From: a virus
Length of the DNA stretch: 62,409 nucleotides
Reading direction: 5' to 3' (one strand)
Virus record (IMG/VR): IMGVR_UViG_3300027607_000105
Coordinates: 1-62,409 of that record
The notes under the pieces are model-generated. The model had not been told where the DNA came from and ran no database searches. It was given only the letters and a program-made list of their open reading frames with translations. The stretch's first letter is position 1; every line of letters starts with the position of its first letter. Positions 28,661 to 36,671 of the stretch are shown here, piece after piece. Both the position numbers and the translations under genes were made by a program.

Positions 28661-30595
28661 ATGGCAGATCCGAGATTAGGCGGCCGGACCGTCAATGAGA
28701 TCCTTCAAGACATTTCGATCAGACATGCGATCGGTCTGGAGCGATTGAAACGGTCGGACATCGCCAAGCTTATAAAGCTTTTGGCAAAGGTCGACGCGGA
28801 TCTCCTGGACAAACTGGAAAAGCGACTGAATCGGCTCAGCAAACTTGACGCAACGAACTATGCGATCGGGAAGGTTGGCAAGTCGACAACTGATCGGCTG
28901 GAAAAGCTCCGCGAGATCATTCAAGACATTGAAAAGATCACAATTCAGGAAGGTATGAACTTCTGGAAATCCAACCTCCAGGAGTTGAGCAAGGCTGAAG
29001 CCGCGTTCCAAATCAACGCCCTGAAGTTCACGGTGCCGGTTGATGTGAAGTGGGTCACGCCATCGACCGATCAGCTTCACGCCATCGTCACGGCGAGACC
29101 ATTCCAGGGCAAGCTTCTAAGAGATTACGCAAAGCGGTGGGGCGCCAACAAGGCCCAGCGAGTCGACGAAGCTATAAAAATGGGATTGCTGGAGGGCGAG
29201 ACAATTGACCAGATCATGCGGCGCATCCGTGGAACAAAGGCTCGCAATTTCAAAGACGGCATTTTGGACATTAGTCGAAAGGGTGCCGCTACTATTACTC
29301 GCACTGCTGTCAATCATACGTCGAACCGGGCGCGCGAAAAGGTTTTCGAAGCGAACTCAGATGTCATCAAAGGCGTTCAATGGGTATCGACCCTCGATAG
29401 CCGGACGACAGAGATCTGCATGGCGCGCGACGGCAAGGTCTTCGCTATAAATTCAGGACCAAGACCCCCAGCGCATTACAATTGTTTACCTGGGGATAGT
29501 CTCGTATTGCCCATTGGTGGGATTTCGGCGGCTAGTAAAAGGCGGTTCGAGGGCGATCTCGTCACCATAAAAACAAGATCGGGAAAAATACTCAGGGCGA
29601 CACCAAACCATCCGGTGCTCAGCTCTCGTGGCTGGCTCGGCTCTCAGTTCCTCAAGGTGGGGGACCAGGTCTTGAGCCATATCAATAGTGAGCGGGTGCC
29701 GCCTGGGTTCAAAGATGAGGATCAGAACGTTGAGGCCCCGATTGAGGATGTAATTGCTGCGTTCAGCAAAACGATTGGCGTGGTGCCCATGGAAGTGCCA
29801 ACCACCACCCCAGATTTCCACGGCGACGGAACCGAGAATGAAGTCTGCATTGTATGGTCCAATAGGAGATTGGGCAGCAAAGGTGTATCCAAGGTCGCCA
29901 AACAATTTCTCGAACTGAAGTTCAAGGTTGCTTCTTCGATTAAGGCGAAGGTGGTCAGTAATCGCCTTTTCTCTAAGCGATTGAAAGTCAGGAGTTCTGC
30001 CTGTAGCAGCCTTATTCGCCGCTCGCGTGTTGGACTTCTTCTGCTCTGGCGTCATGCGGTCCATGCGGGCTTGTTGTTGCGCAGATCGATTTCGAAGCAG
30101 GATGTTGTGTTCTTTCAGGATGCGACGGATTGGGGTGTCGGAAATCCCAATGATTTTAGCGACACCCTTAATGCCTATGCCGGATTTGTACAGAGAGATG
30201 AGGTGGTCAGCGTCGACGTCAGTGATTTTAGCGGGCATGTGTATAACCTCGAAACAGAGTCAGGAACATATTTCGCGAACGGAATTATAACCCACAACTG
30301 CCGTTCAATAACAGTTCCAGTGACACACGCCGCGGCCTTCATTGATAAGGAGGCTGACCAAGCCACGCGGTCCAGTATGAATGGACGGGTGCCGGCGGAT
30401 CAAACATATGACGAATGGCTGCGCCGACAACCCAAGGAGGTCCAAGAGGATGCCTTGGGCAAGACAAAGGCGAAACTGTTCCGCGACGGCATGAAGATCG
30501 AGAAGTTTTCCGACCCGAAATCGGGCAGAACCTACACTTTGGATGAATTGAGAGCGACGGATATTCAAGCCTTTAGAGACGCTGGGCTGATGTGA
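28661..30595 (+). CDS. MuF/SPP1 gp7-like minor head protein with an intein
   Basis: 644 codons: N-extein 274, intein 272 (29483-30298), C-extein 98. Without the intein it is a 372-residue minor head protein; WVSTLDSRTTEICMARDGKV and the motif GPRPPAHYN+CRSITVPV are hallmarks of the MuF/gp7 C-terminal domain. The intein splits that motif before its conserved Cys, which serves as the +1 nucleophile. The protein probably joins portal and capsid. The opposite strand of the intein encodes a homing endonuclease. Confidence 0.93.
   Translation: MADPRLGGRTVNEILQDISIRHAIGLERLKRSDIAKLIKLLAKVDADLLDKLEKRLNRLSKLDATNYAIGKVGKSTTDRLEKLREIIQDIEKITIQEGMNFWKSNLQELSKAEAAFQINALKFTVPVDVKWVTPSTDQLHAIVTARPFQGKLLRDYAKRWGANKAQRVDEAIKMGLLEGETIDQIMRRIRGTKARNFKDGILDISRKGAATITRTAVNHTSNRAREKVFEANSDVIKGVQWVSTLDSRTTEICMARDGKVFAINSGPRPPAHYNCLPGDSLVLPIGGISAASKRRFEGDLVTIKTRSGKILRATPNHPVLSSRGWLGSQFLKVGDQVLSHINSERVPPGFKDEDQNVEAPIEDVIAAFSKTIGVVPMEVPTTTPDFHGDGTENEVCIVWSNRRLGSKGVSKVAKQFLELKFKVASSIKAKVVSNRLFSKRLKVRSSACSSLIRRSRVGLLLLWRHAVHAGLLLRRSISKQDVVFFQDATDWGVGNPNDFSDTLNAYAGFVQRDEVVSVDVSDFSGHVYNLETESGTYFANGIITHNCRSITVPVTHAAAFIDKEADQATRSSMNGRVPADQTYDEWLRRQPKEVQEDALGKTKAKLFRDGMKIEKFSDPKSGRTYTLDELRATDIQAFRDAGLM
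29486..30238 (-). CDS. Homing endonuclease, HTH plus Vsr/EDxHD type, antisense in the intein
   Basis: 250 residues on the minus strand, wholly inside the intein. Residues 10-45 form an HTH (LISLYKSGIGIKGVAKIIGI). Residues 103-178 look like a Vsr-like fold: Glu in NLELQFEKLF, Asp132 in GPYNADFILG, Glu141 and His148 in VAVEIWGGGWHFHG, then YILNRGLNVLILIFE. This pattern fits EDxHD endonucleases like I-Bth0305I. GAGG lies 8 nt before the ATG at 30238. Its TAA is the complement of intein codon 2. It should cut intein-free head genes to spread the intein. Confidence 0.85.
   Translation of the reverse strand: MPAKITDVDADHLISLYKSGIGIKGVAKIIGISDTPIRRILKEHNILLRNRSAQQQARMDRMTPEQKKSNTRAANKAATGRTPDFQSLREKAITDHLRLNRRSNLELQFEKLFGDLGYTFAAQSPIGPYNADFILGSVAVEIWGGGWHFHGHHANRFAERSNYILNRGLNVLILIFEPRRHPLTIDMAQDLVPHLEELRAEPATRAEHRMVWCRPEYFSRSCFYGDEIALEPPFTSRRNPTNGQYETIPR
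30284..30289 (-). promoter_or_regulatory. -10 box for the antisense endonuclease
   Basis: A consensus TATAAT on the minus strand, about 40 bp upstream of the endonuclease ATG. The -35 region (TTATTG at 16 bp) is weak. GAGG 8 nt before the ATG supplies an SD. Confidence 0.5.
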
Positions 30596-30607
30596 TAGGG
30601 TCCCCAA

Positions 30608-30943
30608 ATGGCTGGGGAAAAATTCACGGTTATCGAAGGCGGGAAAGCCCTGCCTGACAAGGCACCTGACGGCTCCAAGTGGGAGAAGTGGGAGTGTCCC
30701 TTTTGTCTCCACTACGACGGGCTGACAAGTGTTGAGGTCGCCATCACGTATCCTAGGGCCAGAACAGACGGCCGCAGAATTAGCCTTAAGGGCCAGAATA
30801 GAAATTTATTGATCTGCATCCGCTGCACCAAAAAAGGGCGAGAGCTTCTTTATGGAAAGGTCGGCGCCATCGCAGATTATGAGCGCGGTGTGGGCTGGGT
30901 CAGGTTTATTGACATCGAGAACGGCAAAACCGTTCTGAAGTAA
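30608..30943 (+). CDS. Hypothetical zinc-finger protein
   Basis: 111 residues. Two CxxC pairs, ECPFCLHYDG and LICIRCTKKG, form a probable zinc ribbon separated by a basic strand region (RARTDGRRISLKGQNRN). It sits between the minor head and scaffold genes. Function unknown. Confidence 0.65.
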   Translation: MAGEKFTVIEGGKALPDKAPDGSKWEKWECPFCLHYDGLTSVEVAITYPRARTDGRRISLKGQNRNLLICIRCTKKGRELLYGKVGAIADYERGVGWVRFIDIENGKTVLK

Positions 30944-30996
30944 TCGAACAATCAGAATTTTGAAGAATTGGGCCGCCCGGGCGGTTCCAATGTGCT

Positions 30997-31053
30997 TTGG
31001 CGCGAGGCCACTGCACGAGCCTAACCTTGGGCGCGAGGCCCAATTGCAGAGCC
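30997..31053. repeat. Imperfect tandem repeat with hairpins
   Basis: Two units, TTGGCGCGAGGCCACTGCA and TTGGGCGCGAGGCCCAATTGC, each continuing with GAGCC, about 30 bp apart. TTGGGC-GCGAG-GCCCAA in the second forms a hairpin. They lie in the leader of the scaffold gene and may be a processing or expression element. Confidence 0.4.
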
Positions 31054-31075
31054 ATACGGCTTAGGAGCAAATCTA

Positions 31076-31852
31076 ATGTTCAAATTCCCACTTATTGTCG
31101 ATGGACTCGACGTCGTTCCTGAAGAATTTCAGGGTCTCTATGCCGAGCAGGAAAACGGTAAATTTAAGCTGGTTGATGCCCTTGCTAAGCTTGTCAAGGA
31201 CGAGGGCGGCAAGAAGAAAACCATCGAGAACCTGAGAAAAAAAGAAACAGAACTTCAGGAGCTACTGGACTCCCTTGGCGATTTCACGATCGACGATCTC
31301 AAGGCGGCAGCCGAAGAGTTGCAAGAAATCAAGGACAAGATTGAAGCCGGTGAGCTGACTGAAGGTGACGATCAAAAGATCGAGGAAATCGTAGCCAAGC
31401 GTACTCAGCGCATGCAGGACCGCCATAAAAAGGATCTCGAGAAGAAGGATTCAGAAATCCAGAAACGTGACGAAGGGCTGGCAACCCGCGACAAAAAGAT
31501 CAGCTCATTGACGGTGGATCGTGATCTGAAGGATGCAGCAATCGCTGCCGGTGTTCAGTCGCACTCGATCGATGATGCGATGAGGGCGGGTCGCGAGGTT
31601 TTCTCGGTCAATGATGAGTTCGAGACCTCGGTGCGCGAAAACAGCGGCTATGAATCAGACTTCACACCTCAGCAATTCTTTGAGGAGCACAAGTCGAGCC
31701 GACCGTGGTTTATGGATCTCAGCAATCAGGGCGCCGGCAATGTCGGATCTGATGGTGGCGGACCTGGGCCCTCAGGGATGAAGGCGCTTGAAAACGCCAA
31801 GTCTCAAAAGGAATTTGAGAAACAATTTAACGATCAATTTAACGCGACGTAA
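31076..31852 (+). CDS. Capsid scaffolding protein
   Basis: 258 residues, very charged and mostly helical (KTIENLRKKETELQELLDSL), with a long coiled coil in the middle and a Gly-rich linker (NVGSDGGGPGPSG) before a charged C-terminal helix (FEKQFNDQFNAT). Composition and position just before the major capsid gene identify a scaffold. The basic or amphipathic C-terminus probably binds coat protein. Confidence 0.85.
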   Translation: MFKFPLIVDGLDVVPEEFQGLYAEQENGKFKLVDALAKLVKDEGGKKKTIENLRKKETELQELLDSLGDFTIDDLKAAAEELQEIKDKIEAGELTEGDDQKIEEIVAKRTQRMQDRHKKDLEKKDSEIQKRDEGLATRDKKISSLTVDRDLKDAAIAAGVQSHSIDDAMRAGREVFSVNDEFETSVRENSGYESDFTPQQFFEEHKSSRPWFMDLSNQGAGNVGSDGGGPGPSGMKALENAKSQKEFEKQFNDQFNAT

Positions 31853-31884
31853 CCCTCGACGGGGGCCGCCGCAACACCCCGAAC

Positions 31885-31919
31885 GCCGTCGTGATGACGT
31901 CGTTTCCCAACAGAAGGAG
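31885..31919 (+). promoter_or_regulatory. Capsid-gene leader shared with the tail-tube gene
   Basis: GTCGTGATGACGTCG then TTTCCC and GAAGGAG. A close copy (GTCGAGATGACGTCG, TTCCC, GAAGGAG) precedes the tail-tube gene at 34862-34895. The two most abundant virion proteins therefore share a leader, perhaps for high translation. Confidence 0.4.
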
Positions 31920-31927
31920 AGGCCGAG

Positions 31928-33055
31928 ATGCCTAATAATTTCATTACCCCGTCAGTTGTGGCGCGGACAACCCTAATGCTTTTGCGGAACAACATGGTGG
32001 CAGCTAATTTGTTCCATCGTGGCCATACTCAAGAGTTCACAGGAGCCAAAGTCGGTGACACTGTAACGGTCAGCGGCCCGGCAACCTTTGAGGCCAAGGA
32101 GTTTGCTGGCTCAACAGTCACCCAAGACATTGACGAGAATGGGGTCAGTCTGGTGTTGGAAAAGCACTTCGACGTCACTGTCGGCGTGACCTCAAAAGAA
32201 TGGACCTTAGAGCTCGATAAGTTTGCATTCAGGGTCATTCGTCCTGCAGCTCTTGCTCTTGCCGAGGCAGTTGACAAGTACATTCTTGGAAAGGCTGTGG
32301 AAGTTGCGAACCATGTCGGAACGGCCGGCTCCCCGCCAGACACCTTGGCGAAGGTAACGGAGATTGGTGAGCAACTCGATATAAACAAAGTGCCGATGGA
32401 TGGGCGATTTGGAATCGTTAATCCAACCGCAAAGGCCAAATTCCTGCAAATTCCCGAAGCCACCCAGGCGGACAAGCGTGGCGATGCCGGTACGGCACTG
32501 CGGAAAGCTTCGATGGGAGAGTTTCTTGGCCTGGACTGGTTTATGGGACAGAACGTCTATAGCCATACCGCCGGCACGGCGTCAGCGGATTCACCGTTGG
32601 CAGTGAATGGAGCGGTTGCAGAAGACGCTGTGATTATGAACGCGGATTCCGCAACAGGCACCAATACCTTGGTTGCAGGCGATGTTTTCACCGTTGCTGG
32701 CGCACCTGGGCATTACCGAGTCACAGCCAACATCGCGGCATCTACCGGCGCATTTACGGGCATTGCATTTGAGCCAGCAGCGCCTGCTGGTGGCTTTGCC
32801 GATAACGCTGCTATCACAGTGATCGGCAACCACGTCGCCAACCTGGCGGGTCATGGGGACGGGCTCACGGCAGCGATCGTTCCGCTTGAATTGCCACGGG
32901 GTGCCGCGAACGCGGAATATATCGGTGATGAAGGCTTGGGTATTCGTGTCGTTTATGACTACGACTCCGACTCGAAGAAAGACACGATTTCCTTCGACCT
33001 GCTTTGCGGGGCGAAGGCTCAACAACCAGAGCTCCTTACACGGGTTCTTGGCTAA
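31928..33055 (+). CDS. Major capsid protein, P22 coat type
   Basis: 375 residues. The opening PNNFITPSVVARTTLMLLRN and the strand-rich pattern TGAKVGDTVTVSGPATFEAK match the P22 gp5-like coat family with an HK97 fold. The C-terminal part (EYIGDEGLGIRVVYDYDSDS, then TISFDLLCGAK) is also typical. A terminator follows 11 bp after the stop. Confidence 0.88.
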   Translation: MPNNFITPSVVARTTLMLLRNNMVAANLFHRGHTQEFTGAKVGDTVTVSGPATFEAKEFAGSTVTQDIDENGVSLVLEKHFDVTVGVTSKEWTLELDKFAFRVIRPAALALAEAVDKYILGKAVEVANHVGTAGSPPDTLAKVTEIGEQLDINKVPMDGRFGIVNPTAKAKFLQIPEATQADKRGDAGTALRKASMGEFLGLDWFMGQNVYSHTAGTASADSPLAVNGAVAEDAVIMNADSATGTNTLVAGDVFTVAGAPGHYRVTANIAASTGAFTGIAFEPAAPAGGFADNAAITVIGNHVANLAGHGDGLTAAIVPLELPRGAANAEYIGDEGLGIRVVYDYDSDSKKDTISFDLLCGAKAQQPELLTRVLG

Positions 33056-33066
33056 TCTGAAACCTT

Positions 33067-33096
33067 GGGAGGGTAGTTCGCTGCCCTCCCATTTTT
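33067..33096 (+). terminator. Terminator after the capsid gene
   Basis: GGGAGGG (33067-33073) pairs with CCCTCCC (33084-33090), followed by ATTTTTAT. A strong 7-bp GC stem. It probably attenuates rather than stops late transcription, since more late genes follow. Confidence 0.7.
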
Positions 33097-33116
33097 ATCT
33101 TTAGGAGGCAACATCA

Positions 33117-33473
33117 ATGCCGGAACAAGACTTGATCACACTTGAGAAGGACGGCCAGCTAATTCATTGCGAAGAAGGTAGTCTGGGGCACGAACAGGCG
33201 CTTGCGAAAGGCTATGAGCAAGTGGACTCGCCCGATCCCGTTGCTGAATCGCCTAATAATGCCGCGCCAAGCGACGAACAGAACGAAACAGACAACGGCG
33301 CCGGCAGTGAGGTGCTTTCTCTGGAAGAGGCTGTCATGCACTGCATGGAGCCGGGCAACGAAGATTGCCTGACCAACACGGGAAAACCAAACCTGGACAA
33401 GCTGAAAGAGCTGACAGGCGAAATCGTCACGGCCGCACAACGTGACGAAGTGTTCAAAGCACTTCAGGAGTAG
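33117..33473 (+). CDS. Hypothetical head or connector protein
   Basis: 118 residues, acidic. The first 35 residues form a small domain (LITLEKDGQLIHCEEGSLGH), a Ser/Asn-rich linker follows, and the C-terminal 50 (CLTNTGKPNLDKLKELTGEI, then VTAAQRDEVFKAL) resembles short DNA- or protein-binding modules in phage connector regions. Exact role unknown. Confidence 0.65.
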   Translation: MPEQDLITLEKDGQLIHCEEGSLGHEQALAKGYEQVDSPDPVAESPNNAAPSDEQNETDNGAGSEVLSLEEAVMHCMEPGNEDCLTNTGKPNLDKLKELTGEIVTAAQRDEVFKALQE

Positions 33474-33476
33474 ATC

Positions 33477-33989
33477 ATGCCGTTGATTGTCGAGGACGGG
33501 TCCATTGTTGCGAATGCCGATAGCTTCCAGTTGGTATCCGACCTCGACGCCTATCACACCAAGTATGGCAACACGACTTGGACCGGTGATGATACTACGA
33601 TAAAGGAGCCAGCCTCTCATCGCTTCATGCGGTGGCTTGTCTCCCAGGAAGGACGAATGCAAGGCCGGCGCGTAAGTGTGAACCAGACCTTGCCGTTTCC
33701 TCGTTACGGAATGGTGGATCTGGACGGAAACGCGATCAGCTCAACGACAATTCCGACAGGAATCATAAACCTTCAAGCCGAAGGCTCATTGATCGAATTG
33801 GTGACACCAGGAACGCTTCAACCGTCTTTGGCCAGAGGCGACATGATCAAGCGCAAGAAGGTCGTGGCGGGTCCTATCACCACTGAGAAGGAATATTTCG
33901 AAGGTGCCCCGGGAGGAACATCATACGAGATCCTGATGGACCTGCTTGGTCCTTTTCTGGTCGCCACTGACACGCTGATCTTGAATTGA
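33477..33989 (+). CDS. Head-tail connector, DnaT-like family
   Basis: 170 residues. GSIVANADSFQLVSDLDAYH then KYGNTTWTGDD matches the phage family labelled DnaT-like, found between coat and tail genes and thought to act as an adaptor. It contains the characteristic RFMRWLVSQEGRMQGRRVSV. A head-to-tail adaptor role is inferred from family and place. Confidence 0.75.
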   Translation: MPLIVEDGSIVANADSFQLVSDLDAYHTKYGNTTWTGDDTTIKEPASHRFMRWLVSQEGRMQGRRVSVNQTLPFPRYGMVDLDGNAISSTTIPTGIINLQAEGSLIELVTPGTLQPSLARGDMIKRKKVVAGPITTEKEYFEGAPGGTSYEILMDLLGPFLVATDTLILN

Positions 33990-34001
33990 CGGTCATCAAC
34001 A

Positions 34002-34385
34002 ATGGTTGAAAAGGTCGACTGGGCTGAGGTTCTGGAAGAGGTGGGTGAAGGCATAAAGGAAGCTGGCCAGACTCTCGATGAGTACAGGCAAATCGAATAT
34101 GTCCAGGATCCGGCCAACAAATCAAAAAAGACAAAATCGACGGTTTCAACTCATACCGAAGTAGCTGGTGCTCCTTTCGATGACGGGGAGAGGCTCGGCG
34201 CAAAGTTTTTGGTCGAAGAGGGGGAGCGCTTGCTCGTCATTTGGGCGGGAGACCTTCCGATAGTTCCGTCACATGGCGACGAGGTGGATTATGACGGCAA
34301 GACTGGCAAAAAGGTTCTGAAGCTGCTGAGCGAAGTCAATCCAGGACAAACTCCAATCGTCTATATTGTAAAGATCGTCGCATGA
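34002..34385 (+). CDS. Probable head closure protein
   Basis: 127 residues. No motif is decisive, but VPSHGDEVDYDGKTGKKVLK is a beta pattern common in head-closure (stopper) proteins, and the position between the connector and the tail terminator fits. The start overlaps nothing; the stop overlaps the next start by 4 nt. Confidence 0.6.
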   Translation: MVEKVDWAEVLEEVGEGIKEAGQTLDEYRQIEYVQDPANKSKKTKSTVSTHTEVAGAPFDDGERLGAKFLVEEGERLLVIWAGDLPIVPSHGDEVDYDGKTGKKVLKLLSEVNPGQTPIVYIVKIVA

Positions 34386-34801
34386 GCTTTGCAGATGTAT
34401 CCAAGGCCCTTTGTGATCATGTCGATACGATGGATCCGACTTGGGAAACACAGAGGCCGAACCAGATCATCAAGACAGAAGTTCTGGAAGGCTTGGACCA
34501 ATACCAGCGACTCAACGTCGTCAACACGAAGACCGACAAGATCGCTTATGGCGGTACGGGACTCAATCAGTGGGATGGCTTCCTGCAGGTCTTGATCTTC
34601 GTCAAGGCCGATACCGGCGATGCAGATGCCAATGCAAGAGCAGACGCGATAAAGGCGCATTTCTATGACGGACTCGATCTCACGGAAGGCGCAACAACGG
34701 TCTGTATCCTGAACAGCCATATCGGCAAACCTTACGAAGACCCCGTGGACCCCAAGTGGTGGATCACACCGGTCACAGTCTACTACTTCTTATTCACCTG
34801 A
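34382..34801 (+). CDS. Probable tail terminator protein
   Basis: 139 residues, alpha/beta (MSFADVSKALCDHVDTMDPT, then FVKADTGDADANARADAIKA), resembling the DUF4128 tail terminator family. Its place just before the tail tube supports this. An intrinsic terminator begins 2 nt after the stop. Confidence 0.7.
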   Translation: MSFADVSKALCDHVDTMDPTWETQRPNQIIKTEVLEGLDQYQRLNVVNTKTDKIAYGGTGLNQWDGFLQVLIFVKADTGDADANARADAIKAHFYDGLDLTEGATTVCILNSHIGKPYEDPVDPKWWITPVTVYYFLFT

Positions 34802-34802
34802 G

Positions 34803-34823
34803 CCCGCTTCGAGCGGGTTTTTT
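34803..34823 (+). terminator. Terminator after the tail terminator gene
   Basis: CCCGCT-TCG-AGCGGG with a six-T tail (34818-34823). It separates the head-completion block from the tail block. Confidence 0.75.
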
Positions 34824-34902
34824 CATGCCCAGAAACCGGCCTTGGGCAAGCCGTTCGCCAGCGTCGAGATGACGTCGGCCTTCCCTACGAAGGAGCCCTA
34901 AA

Positions 34903-36126
34903 ATGTCCGTAACGGTCGCAACCGGTGAAAACCGGGTTATTTCCATGAAGAAACAAACTGGTTGCGGCGTGCCCGCGGCGACCGGTGCTGGCGCAACGAT
35001 ACTCCACCGCAGCCCAGGCGGTTTCAGTTTTACCGATGAAACTGAGGGGGTATCGATCCCGACTTCAAACTCGCTTGGGCAGCCTGACCCAATGGAAGAA
35101 GGGATGTTTAGAGTAAGTGGTCAACTTCCTTCGCCTATGTTGCTTGGTGCTCATTCCGAGATCGATGAGTCTATTGCGAGACGCGACTTTACCGCCGGCC
35201 CTACGACTACGGCAAGTGCCGGCGATGAGATTACAACACAGAACGGCAATCAGTTTGTCAGGGCTGCCGGCGGTGGCGAATCATTCCTGACTGACGGCTG
35301 GCTGGCCGGTATGAGTTTCCCAGCCGCTAACCTTCCTGATGCGGCGAACAACGACATCAACCTCACTGTCACCGCAGTTGCGGCGACAGTCCTAACAGTG
35401 GCGGAAACACTTGTCGACAATGCTGTTGGCGATGCCGATGCAGTACTTGCGATGCCGGGTCACTATACGTTCAACCCAACAACGGCGAGAACGAAAAATT
35501 ATTTCACGATCGATGATTACGATCTGGAGCCCGACCAGAGCACCCGTTTGGAGGATGTTGTCTGGACTGGGATGTCAGTCAGTATTCCCGGCGGATCCAA
35601 TCCGGCAACGGTGCAGTACACTGGAATTGGGCGCAATGGAACGCCGCTTGAGACAGTTGAGTCCCCTTGGTTCACGACACCGACTGAGCCGACTGTCCGT
35701 GGCCTAGCATCTCCTGTCGGCACCGTCTTTATCGATGGCGTGGTGTCGGCTGTTATCACGGATGCTTCATTCAATATTGATTGGCAGGCCGAAGGCAGGG
35801 ACGCTGTCGGTTCTCAGTTGATCATCGACATCTTCTACGGCAAGCCGACGGTCGGTGGCTCATTCACCGCTATTCGTATCGATAACGCGCTTCAGAAGAA
35901 GGCAAAGGCCGCCACTCGCATCTCCATTCTCTTTAGGATCGAGGAAGCCGGCACGGATCCGAAGGACTTCAAGTCATTCTATTTCCCCAAATGTCGTATC
36001 GGAGTGTCTAAGGGAGATGACGAAAAGGCAACCCCTGAAACCATCACGTTCTCCGCTGAGCACCAAACCGGGGTCACAGGCGGGTTTGATGGGACCTTCT
36101 TGTTCCAGGACTCGACGCTCAGTTAA
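34903..36126 (+). CDS. Major tail tube protein
   Basis: 407 residues, beta-rich. The segment MKKQTGCGVPAATGAGATIL then LHRSPGGFSFTDETEGV and the C-terminal FYFPKCRIGVSKGDDEKATP match siphovirus tube proteins. It is longer than usual (about 200-300 residues), perhaps because of an inserted domain around residues 90-190. SD AAGGAG lies in the shared leader. Confidence 0.8.
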   Translation: MSVTVATGENRVISMKKQTGCGVPAATGAGATILHRSPGGFSFTDETEGVSIPTSNSLGQPDPMEEGMFRVSGQLPSPMLLGAHSEIDESIARRDFTAGPTTTASAGDEITTQNGNQFVRAAGGGESFLTDGWLAGMSFPAANLPDAANNDINLTVTAVAATVLTVAETLVDNAVGDADAVLAMPGHYTFNPTTARTKNYFTIDDYDLEPDQSTRLEDVVWTGMSVSIPGGSNPATVQYTGIGRNGTPLETVESPWFTTPTEPTVRGLASPVGTVFIDGVVSAVITDASFNIDWQAEGRDAVGSQLIIDIFYGKPTVGGSFTAIRIDNALQKKAKAATRISILFRIEEAGTDPKDFKSFYFPKCRIGVSKGDDEKATPETITFSAEHQTGVTGGFDGTFLFQDSTLS

Positions 36127-36554
36127 TGGGCTTTAAGGACGACATCGATCGGTTCGCCAAGAAGTACGAAGAACGAGCCGAGCGTGTTGTTAAAAGCTCG
36201 GTTCTGGAACTGAGTAAGCGAGTGGTTATGGAATCGCCCGTCGATACCGGGCGTTTTCGAGCCAACTGGAATGTGGCAATTGGCTCGCCTGACCTGACAA
36301 TCGAAGAAGTAGATTTCTCAGGTAGTGATGCAGAGCAAAAGTCGGCTGATCACGCCTTTGATCAAATCGAAAGAGCTGTGACCAACGGGGAGTTCGTAGG
36401 CAACGCAGCTTATATAACCAATAACCTTCCGTATGGGCCAGCTTTGGAATATGGGCACTCCCAAAAATCACCAGATGGCATGGTGCGGATTTCCGTCGCG
36501 AACTGGCCCGCAATCGTCAAAGGTGCGGTGAAAGAGGCTAAGGCGCGCGGATAG
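36126..36554 (+). CDS. HK97 gp10-like tail component
   Basis: 142 residues. DRFAKKYEERAERVVKSSVL then ELSKRVVMESPVDTGRFRAN matches the gp10-like family (PVDTGRLR motif), usually a tail-completion protein. ATG overlaps the tube-gene stop. In most phages it lies before the tube, so the order here is slightly unusual. Confidence 0.78.
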   Translation: MGFKDDIDRFAKKYEERAERVVKSSVLELSKRVVMESPVDTGRFRANWNVAIGSPDLTIEEVDFSGSDAEQKSADHAFDQIERAVTNGEFVGNAAYITNNLPYGPALEYGHSQKSPDGMVRISVANWPAIVKGAVKEAKARG

Positions 36555-36632
36555 GGGCGCGGGCGCCGGGTGCCTCCGAAGCGCTCGCGTCCTGCCACTT
36601 TAAATCAAGGCTTTATCCAAGAATATTGATGT

Positions 36633-36667
36633 CCTCCCATTCAGCCGCTAGGGTTGCAGCGGGAGGG
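36633..36667 (+). promoter_or_regulatory. Hairpin masking the SD of the membrane protein gene
   Basis: CCTCCC (36633-36638) can pair with GGGAGG (36661-36666), the SD of the ATG at 36672, with GCCGC and GCAGC pairing inside. It resembles the SD-masking leader at 13132-13228 in logic. The pairing is short, so the effect may be modest. Confidence 0.35.
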
Positions 36668-36671
36668 CGCT

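Larger units (their letters stand above)
29483..30298 (+). mobile_element. Intein in the minor head gene
   Basis: Block A is CLPGDSLVLPIGG with Cys1. Block B is ILRATPNHPVLSSRGW with the Thr and His. The C-terminal blocks are SGHVYNLETESGTYFANGII and THN with penultimate His and final Asn, followed by Cys+1 of the extein. All chemistry residues for splicing are present. Only about 105 residues at the two ends look like a HINT domain; the middle (about 29684-30190) is Arg/Leu/Ser-rich, as expected for the complement of another coding strand. Confidence 0.92.

Noticed and set aside
29483-30298. Intein with a conventional in-frame LAGLIDADG or HNH endonuclease
   Set aside because: The plus frame between the splicing blocks has no endonuclease motif and is Arg/Leu/Ser-rich. 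The recognisable nuclease is on the minus strand.
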